Assembly: GCA_022822205.1 (NCBI GenBank)
Contig: JAJECC010000160.1
Coordinates: 1 to 55,655 of the forward strand
Source: Rhodospirillales bacterium
GTDB taxonomy: Bacteria; Pseudomonadota; Alphaproteobacteria; Rhodospirillales; UBA2165
DNA: 55,655 nt
Direction of reading: 5' to 3'
A model generated the notes under the pieces. That model saw nothing but the letters and a program-made list of their open reading frames with translations. It had not been told where the DNA came from and searched no databases. A program made the translations under genes and the position numbers. Positions 34,705 to 42,380 of the stretch are shown here, piece after piece (within the stretch, counting starts at the first letter, position 1; each line of letters starts with the position of its first letter).

Positions 34705-35823
34705 ATGATGTCGTCACAAACCGATGGGTTGATCGGCACACTCCGATTTGAACCGCCTCTGTGCGAGTCGGAAGAAATACGGAATTCGCGGCTGGCGGTT
34801 CTCCTGGTAACGGGAACTGGTGAGGATGCTGACGAGATCGCCACATTTGCCAGAAATTTGCGCGAGGATGGGTATTCCGTCTGTTGGACCGACGCCTCGG
34901 TGACGGATGAAGTCGATGCAGCCGAAGTTAAAAGACTATATTCGAAGATAGCTGCCGTGGGGTTTCACGAAGGCGCCGCACGTATCTTCGCAAATTGGAT
35001 CGACGTGCTGGACGCCGTCGCGGTCTACGACCCAATTGCGGGAGAGCTGCCGACCGAGAAAAAACCGCCCATGGTCATTCATACAAGTGGTCCATACGGC
35101 GCTTCATCGGCAAATGCCGGCAAGGTCATCGACCGGACCCAGTCGTCTCCTCACGCGCGCCATTACTCCTATGAGAAGTGTAAAACGCGCTTTTGGTTGG
35201 CAAAAAATCAAGCCCACGACAAATGGGCTTCGAGAGTAGCGTACTCGCGGACGCTTGACCTGTTGCGCGGCGCAATCGGACCAAAATTCGATCTAGCCGG
35301 TTTGTTCGCTGAGCATCTCCGGCTTGAGTTTGAGGAGAAAGATCCGGACGCCACAATGGACACCATGGTCGACCAGCCCTATGTCAATCATATCCCCACA
35401 CGGACCGGCGGCGTGGGACATGAACTTCTCAAACGGTTCTACAAATATCACTTTATTCCTCAGCAACCGGAGGATCGGGAGAACATCCTGATATCCGAGA
35501 CGGTAGGCGCGGACACCGTGGTGCTGGAGATCGTGTCTCGATTTACACATGACCGGGTTATCGATCACATGTTGCCGGGGGTCGCGCCAACGGGGAAGCG
35601 CATTGAGCTGCCGGTTGTGGTGATTGCAACATTTCGGGGTGACAGGCTGTACAACGAACATATCTACTGGGATCAAGCCTGCCTGCTGACCCAACTTGGC
35701 ATACTTGATCGTCCGGATTTGCCGATTTCCGGTATCGAAGCGACACATAAACTGCTGGATTCTTCGCTACCCTCAAACGAGCTTATGTCCGCTTGGCGGG
35801 ACAGCGAAGGAAAACCGTTGTAA
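34705..35823 (+). CDS. Degenerate dienelactone hydrolase fused to SnoaL-like domain
   Basis: The 372-residue product has two parts. Residues about 1-200 look like a dienelactone hydrolase that has lost the nucleophile: the usual GxCxGG is replaced by GFHEGAARI and the final histidine motif is altered to YSYEKCKTRFWLAK. Residues about 215-345 are a SnoaL/NTF2-like fold (MDQPYVNHIP-like MVDQPYVNHIPTRTGG, then RFTHDRVIDHMLPGV and EHIYWDQACLLTQLGIL). The family link of the first part is inference. The start ATG follows AGGAAGGAG. Base composition is visibly less GC-rich than in neighbours, suggesting transfer. It lies 145 nt after the extradiol gene and could bind or cyclise a ring-fission product without classic hydrolysis. 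Confidence 0.7.
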   Translation: MMSSQTDGLIGTLRFEPPLCESEEIRNSRLAVLLVTGTGEDADEIATFARNLREDGYSVCWTDASVTDEVDAAEVKRLYSKIAAVGFHEGAARIFANWIDVLDAVAVYDPIAGELPTEKKPPMVIHTSGPYGASSANAGKVIDRTQSSPHARHYSYEKCKTRFWLAKNQAHDKWASRVAYSRTLDLLRGAIGPKFDLAGLFAEHLRLEFEEKDPDATMDTMVDQPYVNHIPTRTGGVGHELLKRFYKYHFIPQQPEDRENILISETVGADTVVLEIVSRFTHDRVIDHMLPGVAPTGKRIELPVVVIATFRGDRLYNEHIYWDQACLLTQLGILDRPDLPISGIEATHKLLDSSLPSNELMSAWRDSEGKPL

Positions 35824-35874
35824 GGGCTCGCCGGGAACTCCGGAAACTCCCGGAAGGATCGTGAGCCGGTCCCG

Positions 35875-38800
35875 TCAGGTTTCCCGCCACCCTGCGACAA
35901 GCATGAAGATCGCGGGAAGCACGAACAGGGTAAATGCGGTCGAGGCAACCAGGCCGCCAAGCATGCTGACGGCGAACGGCACGATGAACAGCAACTCGTC
36001 GCTTCGTTCATAGAGCAGCGGAGACAGGCCAAGAACCGTGGTGAGCGAAGTCAGGAACACCGCGCGGAAGCGGTCACGGGCCGCGCCGGAAATTGCGGCG
36101 ATGGCGGGCAGCATTTCGTCTTCGTCCCGGAGCGTGCGGTAACGGTGCAGAAGGACCAAGCCGTCATTCACGATGACCCCGGACGCACCGATAATGCCGA
36201 ATATCGATACTGCGGTAAGATGCCATCCAAGAATCCAATGGCCGAACACCGCTCCGGCGGCGGCAATCGGAATGCCGATGACGATTACGAACGGCTTCCA
36301 GTAGCTGCGAAGGAAGGACGCTATCAGGCCGTACATCGCGAGCAGCACGATCGGGACGACGACGGCAAGCGTCCGCAGCATTTCCCGTTCATCCCGGGCG
36401 CCGGCATCGCGGGAAATGACCAGGCCGGGATACTTGGTGACGAGCCCGGGAAGCGCTTCCTTAGAAATCTTTCGTCTTGCCTGGACGGGTGTAGTGGTGG
36501 TCAGGTCCGCATGGGCATTTACAAGGGCGGCCGGGCGGCCGTCGATGCGTAGCAGCTTGGCGGGTTCACGCTTTTCGGTCAGGATTGCGGCGGTCGACAG
36601 CGGAATTTCGTTCCCGCCCGGAATGTTGATCCGCTCATTGGCGAGTTCCCGCACGCTCCGTCTCCGTTCGGGCGGGTATCGAACCACGACCTTTATTTCG
36701 TCGCGGCCGCGCTGGATTCGCTGGACTTCCAGGCCGTGAAAACTCGCCCGCAGCTCCTTGCTGACTATCGCCGAGGTCAGCCCGGCGGCTTCCGCAACCG
36801 GAGTCAGTTCCGTATCAAAGTGCCGTTTGCCGGGCGACAGGCTGTCCGACAGCGCGTAGAGGCCCGGAATCCGGGCCATGAAGGACTTCAGTTCCTTCGC
36901 CGCTTCGTTCAGGGTCTCCGGATCGTCGTGAACCAACGCATAGGCGACCGACGGCTTGCCCCGGAAGCGGGCCGTATGGATGGAGGCTTCTTCCAGTTCC
37001 GGCGTAGGTCCGACATTCTGCCGCCAGGCGCGTTCAATTTCATCATGAGATGCCTGCCTGGCCGGCCGGTCATGCAGCTTGAGGGCGACCGTGGCAACAT
37101 TGTCCCGTATCGCGCGGTCCTGACCCGTTCTCGATGCACCGGTGTCGCTCAGTTCGCCGACCCTTACGCCGATCGACTCGATCGAGGTGCCTTCCAACTG
37201 CTCGTTGATGAGTTGCGCCGCCGCCGCAAATCGCCACGCCGCGTCGGCACTTGCGCCGAAAGGGGCGCCGACCGGCAGGCGCAGATCCGCATGTATCGTC
37301 TTGCTGATGCTGGTGGATCTGTCGAACACGACCACGTTGACGGCCTCGAACCGAACCAGGGCGAGGGCGGCAATAAGAAATGCCGCGGCAATGGCAAAGG
37401 TCAGCGATACGTGGCGTACCGACCATGACACGCCTCGCACGACGACGGCATCCCGAACCTCGTCAATCCACTCGCAAACCCGATCCTTGACGCCCCGCAA
37501 CGGAGACAGGCTCCAGGGCCTGTCATGTGACAGGTGGGCTGGCAGGATGCAGAACGCCTCGATCAGTGAAATGACAAGCACGAACAACGCGACGTGGAAG
37601 AACACCTGAATGATCTGGTAGTTCTCGACCGTGACGAAGAGAAACGGCACAAATGCCAGAACCGTCGTTATCACTCCCACCGTAACCGGCGCCGCGACGG
37701 CACGCGCGCCTGAAACAGCCGCGTCAAGTCCGCTTTTGCCGCTTTCCCGTTCTGTCGCAATGCTCTCGCCGACAACAAGCGCATCGTCGACAACGATGCC
37801 GATCAGGACAAACAGCGCCAGCATGGTTCCCATATTCAATGTGAGGCCGGCGACATCGAAGAACAGGAGCGAACCGATAAAGGACAAGGGTATTCCAACG
37901 GTGATCCAGACCGCGATCCGCAGGTCAAAGACCAGGACAAGGCAGGCAAAGACAAGGATAATGCCGATGACTGCATTCTGAATGATGTCCGCAAACCTGT
38001 CAGCGAGCGGGGCCGCCGCATCGTTCCAGATCGACACTTTCACCGCGGATGGAGGCGTGTAACTCTCCAGCCAGTGTTTCACCACCTCTGCGGTCCTGGT
38101 GAAGGACTGCCCTTCCGCGACCTCGATCCGGAGAAAGACGGTCGGTACGCCGTCAACCTCCGACAGGATGTCGCTGTTGACGAAACCGTCCCGAACCCTT
38201 GCCACGTCGCCGAGCCTGAGCTTTGTGCCATCCGCCCGAGTGATTAGCGGAATGTCCTCGAATTCTTCCCCGAATCGTTTCTTGCTTTGCACGTTGAGCA
38301 CGACATCGCCGGCATCCGTGGCCAGTTCACCGAACGACAGGTTGAAGGATTCCCGCCGCACCGCCCTGGCCAGTTCGGCGATGGTGAGACTGTGACGGCG
38401 CAGCCCTTCCTCGTCGATCTCGATCGCGATTTCACGGTCCCGGGTGCCGCGAAACCGAATCTGGGACACCGAAGGCAGCGTCAGCAGTTCATTGAAGATG
38501 CCATCGGCGGCAACCCGAAGGGCGTCTTCCGAGAGGATCTCCGATGACACCGCAATGGTCATGACCTCGTAGTGGCGCCTCTTGATCTCAATCCGCGGCC
38601 GCTCCGCGTTCGCCGGCGGAAAGTTCTCGATGCTGTCAACCGCGCTGCTGACGTCGTCATATACCGTGTCGATGTCGGCGAACGTATCGAGTTCAACCTC
38701 GATTCTGCCCACCCCTTCCTTTGCCTCGCTGACCACGCGCGCCACGCCCTCGAGCCCGACGATGGCCTCCTCGACGCGGCGGTTGACATCCTCCTCCATT

Positions 38801-38979
38801 TCCCGGAGCGAAGCCTGCGGGGACTCGACCGTCACGACGACCTTGCGCAGGTCGATGGCCGGGAGAGGCCTGACGGCGAGATTCAAACTGGCAATGATGC
38901 CGCCGAAGATCACGAATATCATCAGCAGGTTGGCGGCGGTTGGATTTCCCGTGAAATAGGAGATTGGCCCTTTGTTCAC
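35875..38979 (-). CDS. RND efflux pump, inner-membrane subunit (AcrB family)
   Basis: The 1,034 residues match the normal length of RND transporters. The N-terminus MNKGPISYFTGNPTAANLLM leads into the first transmembrane helix. The TM4 proton-relay region LFVLIGIVVDDALVVGES (about residues 390-407) holds the paired aspartates. Two large periplasmic loops with TVESPQASLREMEEDVNRRV and the mirrored half (SREMLRTLAVVVPIVLLAMY-like segment) are visible. It works with the adaptor encoded 62 nt upstream and an outer-membrane channel from elsewhere. It may export toxic aromatics or, given its place, the sulfated polyketide product (inference). Confidence 0.94.
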   Translation of the reverse strand: MNKGPISYFTGNPTAANLLMIFVIFGGIIASLNLAVRPLPAIDLRKVVVTVESPQASLREMEEDVNRRVEEAIVGLEGVARVVSEAKEGVGRIEVELDTFADIDTVYDDVSSAVDSIENFPPANAERPRIEIKRRHYEVMTIAVSSEILSEDALRVAADGIFNELLTLPSVSQIRFRGTRDREIAIEIDEEGLRRHSLTIAELARAVRRESFNLSFGELATDAGDVVLNVQSKKRFGEEFEDIPLITRADGTKLRLGDVARVRDGFVNSDILSEVDGVPTVFLRIEVAEGQSFTRTAEVVKHWLESYTPPSAVKVSIWNDAAAPLADRFADIIQNAVIGIILVFACLVLVFDLRIAVWITVGIPLSFIGSLLFFDVAGLTLNMGTMLALFVLIGIVVDDALVVGESIATERESGKSGLDAAVSGARAVAAPVTVGVITTVLAFVPFLFVTVENYQIIQVFFHVALFVLVISLIEAFCILPAHLSHDRPWSLSPLRGVKDRVCEWIDEVRDAVVVRGVSWSVRHVSLTFAIAAAFLIAALALVRFEAVNVVVFDRSTSISKTIHADLRLPVGAPFGASADAAWRFAAAAQLINEQLEGTSIESIGVRVGELSDTGASRTGQDRAIRDNVATVALKLHDRPARQASHDEIERAWRQNVGPTPELEEASIHTARFRGKPSVAYALVHDDPETLNEAAKELKSFMARIPGLYALSDSLSPGKRHFDTELTPVAEAAGLTSAIVSKELRASFHGLEVQRIQRGRDEIKVVVRYPPERRRSVRELANERINIPGGNEIPLSTAAILTEKREPAKLLRIDGRPAALVNAHADLTTTTPVQARRKISKEALPGLVTKYPGLVISRDAGARDEREMLRTLAVVVPIVLLAMYGLIASFLRSYWKPFVIVIGIPIAAAGAVFGHWILGWHLTAVSIFGIIGASGVIVNDGLVLLHRYRTLRDEDEMLPAIAAISGAARDRFRAVFLTSLTTVLGLSPLLYERSDELLFIVPFAVSMLGGLVASTAFTLFVLPAIFMLVAGWRET

Positions 38980-39040
38980 GATATCCCCCTAATGGTGTGG
39001 CAGGTCCAGGGCATGCTTCGAACTCGCGGACCGCGGCATC

Positions 39041-40165
39041 CTATCGCCCGGACGACAAAGGATCGGGAGAAACCCTTAGTCCCTCGCTGGCGCCGGCGAG
39101 GACGCCGACAACCACGCCTTCGCCGGGCTCGAACGCTTCCACGACCCACCCATCGCTCGAACGTCCGATGGTTGCTGGTTTCAGGGCCCGCAGGGCGCCG
39201 TCCCGAACGATCCAGATGCCGTCCTGCGCCCTCGCTGCCGCTTCGGGAAGCACGAAGACATCGTCGCGCGACGGCCCGAGGATCGTGACCTCCGCGAAGG
39301 TTCCGGGAACCGGCAGCTCGGTTCGCGGAATTTCGCCGGAAAACTTGAGAAACACATGTGCGAGACGGCTCTCAGGGGCAACCACCGAAGAAATCCGCGC
39401 CACGCTGGCCTTGTATGTCCCGTTGACCGTACGCACCCGCGCCGGTCGGCCAACCGCGGGTTCCAGTGAATCGAGATCCCCGACTCTGATCGGCACCCGC
39501 ACCTGAAGCGCGTCGGGCCGGTAGACGATTCCGAGAACGGACAGCTTTCCGACGGCGTCCGGCGGTCCGACCAGATCGCCGACTTCCAGTTCCGAGGACA
39601 TCACGCGGGCGTCGAAGGGAAGGCTGATTTCGGTGCGCTCCAGTTGCAGGCTTGCAAGGGCAAGTTTCGCCTCGGCCTGTCCGAGCCCGGCTTCCGCCTC
39701 GGCAATCACCGGACCGGCATCGGGACCTGCGGTGCGCCGCGCAAGCCGCACCCGCGCCTCGGCCTTTGCAACCGCCATCTCCGCGGACCTGACCTCAAGC
39801 TGGTACTCGCGGGGATCGATCCGGACAAATACCTCGTTCGCCTGAATCCTCCCTCCGTTGACGAAATCGGCCGACACCCAGACAACCCGGCCTTCGGCCT
39901 CGGAGACCACCGCCAGCTTCCTGTCAAGGGTCACCGTCCCGGTGAGGTCAAGCTTCAGAACATGTTCCGCCGGCGACGGGACGATCACCTTAACCAGCGG
40001 CGCCGCGTCCGCGGGAGCGGATACAGGGCCCAACTCGGCCCGCTGCGGGGCCCTCGCCAGGTACAGGGCGGCCGCGATGACAAGGATGATCAGGCCAGCC
40101 TGTGCGTAACCGCGCCAGCGTCCCTTGTCAGACGGAGTCTCCGGGTTCGTCGATTGTTCTGCCAT
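39041..40165 (-). CDS. RND periplasmic adaptor subunit (membrane fusion protein)
   Basis: The 374-residue protein has a short cytoplasmic N-terminus, one membrane anchor (AGLIILVIAAALYLA, about residues 18-32), then VIVPSPAEHVLKLDLTGTVT and EAEGRVVWVSADFVNGGRIQ, the lipoyl half-motif of adaptors, and a helical hairpin with AKAEARVRLARRTAG. The barrel and proximal domains follow (VGDLVGPPDAVGKLSVLG). The gene precedes the RND transporter and overlaps its promoter-free gap. Such adaptors bind RND trimers in the periplasm. Confidence 0.93.
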   Translation of the reverse strand: MAEQSTNPETPSDKGRWRGYAQAGLIILVIAAALYLARAPQRAELGPVSAPADAAPLVKVIVPSPAEHVLKLDLTGTVTLDRKLAVVSEAEGRVVWVSADFVNGGRIQANEVFVRIDPREYQLEVRSAEMAVAKAEARVRLARRTAGPDAGPVIAEAEAGLGQAEAKLALASLQLERTEISLPFDARVMSSELEVGDLVGPPDAVGKLSVLGIVYRPDALQVRVPIRVGDLDSLEPAVGRPARVRTVNGTYKASVARISSVVAPESRLAHVFLKFSGEIPRTELPVPGTFAEVTILGPSRDDVFVLPEAAARAQDGIWIVRDGALRALKPATIGRSSDGWVVEAFEPGEGVVVGVLAGASEGLRVSPDPLSSGR

Positions 40166-40469
40166 GTGTCAGCCTGTCCCCGAAATCCAAACCTGACCAA
40201 ATTCTTGCACCAATTTCCGCGCCGCGTCCAGTCCGGCGCGCGGGAATGCGGAAATAACCCGGCGGAGGAGTTCGCGCTTCCGGCCTCAAGTCCCTACGGC
40301 CGGTATTTGCCGCGCACAGGAGGCAGGCCGCGCGGCGGCGGCAAACGGATTGACAATTCAAGCACCGTTCATTTTGTATCGGATCCGGGCGTTCACGCGA
40401 ATCCTGAGTTGCGTTTCCTGAGCGGCCCAAATGAAACCTCCCGCCAGGCGCTGATCACGGGGTCCGCAC
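40166..40469. other. Divergent intergenic region (adaptor / phosphotransferase)
   Basis: About 304 bases without a coding frame. It holds a good sigma70-like promoter towards the phosphotransferase gene (40350-40379). A promoter for the adaptor gene should also lie here but is not obvious. Confidence 0.5.
40350..40379 (+). promoter_or_regulatory. Sigma70-like promoter for the phosphotransferase gene
   Basis: TTGACA (40350-40355) and TTGTAT (40374-40379) are 18 bases apart in a short AT-rich island. It points at the gene starting at 40470. Confidence 0.5.
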
Positions 40470-41657
40470 ATGAATCCGGCCGAGAGTCCCCAAATGCCCG
40501 ACGGCGGCACCGCCATCACGGCCGCCTGGATGGAACGTGCGCTGGCCGCGGGCGGCGTCACGGGAAGAGTAGCCGTCGAGTCACTCGAGGCTGTCGAAAT
40601 CGGCCACGGGACAGGTTTTGTGACGGCGACACTCCGTTGTGAATTGACCTATGCGGTCGGCGGCGCCGGGCCGCGATCCGTGGTCGCCAAGCTCCCAAGC
40701 CCGGAACCGAAGAAGCTTCGGATGGGCAAGAGACTGGCGCTTCATCGGCGGGAGTGCGAGTTTTATCGTCACCTCGCCCATGATGCTCCGGTACATACGC
40801 CGGCCATGCTGTATGGCGATTTCGAGCCCGGGAGCCATCGCTTTGTCCTGATCCTGGAGGACCTGGGTCATATGGAGGCGGGAGACCAACTCGCGGGCGC
40901 CACCGCGGAACAAGCCAGGCGCGTGATCAGGGAGATCGCGCAACTGCATGGGCGTTATTGGAACAAGACCGATCAACCTCCCTTGTCCCGCATGTTCGTT
41001 GCGGCCGATCCAAAACGCCGGTCCGCCGTGCAGTTGTTCTATCTTGCCAATCTCGTGACCGCGCTCAGGAACTTCGGTCACGACTTTCCGGACGAATTGC
41101 GTGATCTGGCCGAAATCTACGGGATCAGGATCGCCGATCACATCGGGGAACTCGCAGGCGAGGCCAGGACGTTCGTTCACGGAGACCTGCGTCTCGACAA
41201 TGTCTTTTTCGGCGCCGACGGCGATAGCGGGAGCGTCGCGCTGATCGACTGGCAGTTGAGCGGAATTTCCTGCGGCCTGTCGGACGTGGCGTCATTCCTC
41301 ACGGGAAGCGTCCCGACGGAGGTGCGCCGGGAAATCGAGCGCCCGGCGATCGAGGAATATGCCGGGATCGTGCGCGGCATGGGGGCCGCGGACGTGACCT
41401 TCGATTACTGCTGGCGGCTATATCGCCATCACCTGCTGGCCAGACTTCTTTATGTTATGGGAATTTGCGGTGGACTGGGCATCACCGACGAACGCGGACG
41501 ACGCCTCATCAAAGTCGGCCTGAATCGGCTGCAGTCGGCCATCGAGGATCTCGATGCTGCGGAGTGTCTGCCGGCGCGGCGCCCGCTCCTCAGCCGTTCA
41601 GGGATGTTCCGGATGTTCTCACGCGGCGTTTATGAGGTTCTCAAACGCGTACGATGA
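40470..41657 (+). CDS. Aminoglycoside/ecdysteroid kinase-like phosphotransferase
   Basis: The 395 residues show the APH-type kinase fold: a lysine in SVVAKLPSPEPKKLRMGK (about residues 70-87), an acidic helix ECEFYRHLAHD, LILEDLGHMEAGDQ hinge, HGDLRLDNVFF (catalytic loop, about 236) and ALIDWQLSGISCGLSDVASF (metal aspartate). It is like the ecdysteroid-kinase-like and CHK families acting on hydrophobic alcohols. The start could be 40470 or the internal ATG at 40494. It ends where the relic region begins, so a role in the polyketide pathway (phosphorylating an alcohol) is possible but not shown. Confidence 0.85.
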   Translation: MNPAESPQMPDGGTAITAAWMERALAAGGVTGRVAVESLEAVEIGHGTGFVTATLRCELTYAVGGAGPRSVVAKLPSPEPKKLRMGKRLALHRRECEFYRHLAHDAPVHTPAMLYGDFEPGSHRFVLILEDLGHMEAGDQLAGATAEQARRVIREIAQLHGRYWNKTDQPPLSRMFVAADPKRRSAVQLFYLANLVTALRNFGHDFPDELRDLAEIYGIRIADHIGELAGEARTFVHGDLRLDNVFFGADGDSGSVALIDWQLSGISCGLSDVASFLTGSVPTEVRREIERPAIEEYAGIVRGMGAADVTFDYCWRLYRHHLLARLLYVMGICGGLGITDERGRRLIKVGLNRLQSAIEDLDAAECLPARRPLLSRSGMFRMFSRGVYEVLKRVR

Positions 41658-41714
41658 TCTCTCGCCTTGATCTTTGTCCGGTTTCGGTCAGCGGCTTGCC
41701 CCGCCTTGTCGCGA

Positions 41715-42017
41715 TCACCGAATGCCGCGGGAGGCGATGAAGTCCAGGTAGGGGGCGAATGCGTCGTCAACCGTTTCCGGTATGAGCCCGAAATCCTCAA
41801 TTTGGTAGCTGTGCCGAATCTCCGCCCTGCGCTTGCCCGCCTGCTTCAGTTGCCAGCTCAGCATGGACTTCATTGCCGTCTCCTCCAGGCAGCGCTCCAG
41901 GTAATTTTCGAGCGCGGAATCTTAGAGGGTGGCGGTCACCCGGATGTATCCCTCGATCAGGGTCTCTCGGTCCATTTCCGTCTTGAAATTGAGTATCGTG
42001 GCGCTGATTGACGCACG
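41715..42017 (-). pseudogene. Chimeric relic: radical-SAM fragment joined to sulfotransferase C-terminus
   Basis: On the minus strand, 42017-41913 reads LNFKTEMDRETLIEGYIRVT, ATL, a TAA stop (41922-41924), then DSALENYLERCL. This mirrors LNFKTELEYGTLIDGYKRVI, ATLYDPTLENYFSRCL in the radical SAM protein at 52062-53792; the stop replaces the tyrosine codon. The frame continues into MKSMLSWQLKQAGKRRAEIR and EDFGLIPETVDDAFAPYLDF, IASRGIR and a TGA (41715-41717). That part mirrors EDYGLTPETVNEAFAPYRDF, AAARGCV at the end of the sulfotransferase at 51991. Two different cassette genes were thus fused and broken here. Confidence 0.8.
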
Positions 42018-42093
42018 AGCGTCGGCCGCCAAGAAACCCGGACCCAAACCCGGGACCGGCGGACGGCCCAAAAAGTCAAAGTGAGACACTACC

Positions 42094-42193
42094 CTCGATC
42101 CGGGGTTGTTGAATCGTCCCCCGCGCGCGTCTACACTCACCCCCGAACCGTGACTTTGGACGGGGAGCGGGTAAAAAAATGTTCCTGTACGCG
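42094..42193 (+). repeat. Element A of a ~95-bp inverted pair upstream of the PKS gene
   Basis: The sequence from CTCGATCC to CCTGTACGCGG matches the reverse strand of 53864-53959 along nearly its whole length, with a few substitutions and one short indel. Shared blocks include GGGTTGTTG, CACTCACCC, CGAACCGTGACTT and GGACGGGGAGCGGG. In the reverse direction both copies can fold: CCCGC with GCGGG and TCAC with GTGA, nested. It ends about 184 nt before the PKS start. It could be a mobile repeat end or a shared upstream regulatory element. Confidence 0.85.
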
Positions 42194-42305
42194 GCACCGG
42201 CTTCGTGGTCGACGAATCGCGTTCGCGCTAGAATACGCACATACTTGCCTCTTCGGATTATGCTTGTTTGTGCGGACGGTAAGGAGACCTAGTTTTTCTT
42301 ATGTT

Positions 42306-42380
42306 ATGGCAAATTACAGACAATCGGCCGACGGTTGCAGAACGGTTGTCTCCCTATCGATTCACCGAATAACAGCATGA
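42306..42380 (+). CDS. Possible 24-residue leader peptide overlapping PKS start
   Basis: An ATG at 42306 opens a short frame (MANYRQSADGCRTVVSLSIH then RITA) that ends at a TGA overlapping the PKS start as ATGA. Stop-start overlap of this kind would allow translational coupling, which is attractive since the PKS ATG itself lacks a strong ribosome site. It could also be chance; no homolog is known to me. Confidence 0.25.
   Translation: MANYRQSADGCRTVVSLSIHRITA

Noticed and set aside
33306..34844. Long upstream extension of the alpha/beta hydrolase frame (to 34844)
   Set aside because: It is antisense to the extradiol dioxygenase and has no homology-like content; ATG at 33305 is a normal start.
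35824..35874. Possible bidirectional terminator between convergent genes (CCGGGA...TCCCGG)
   Set aside because: The arms are only about 6 bases and no T-run follows on either strand.
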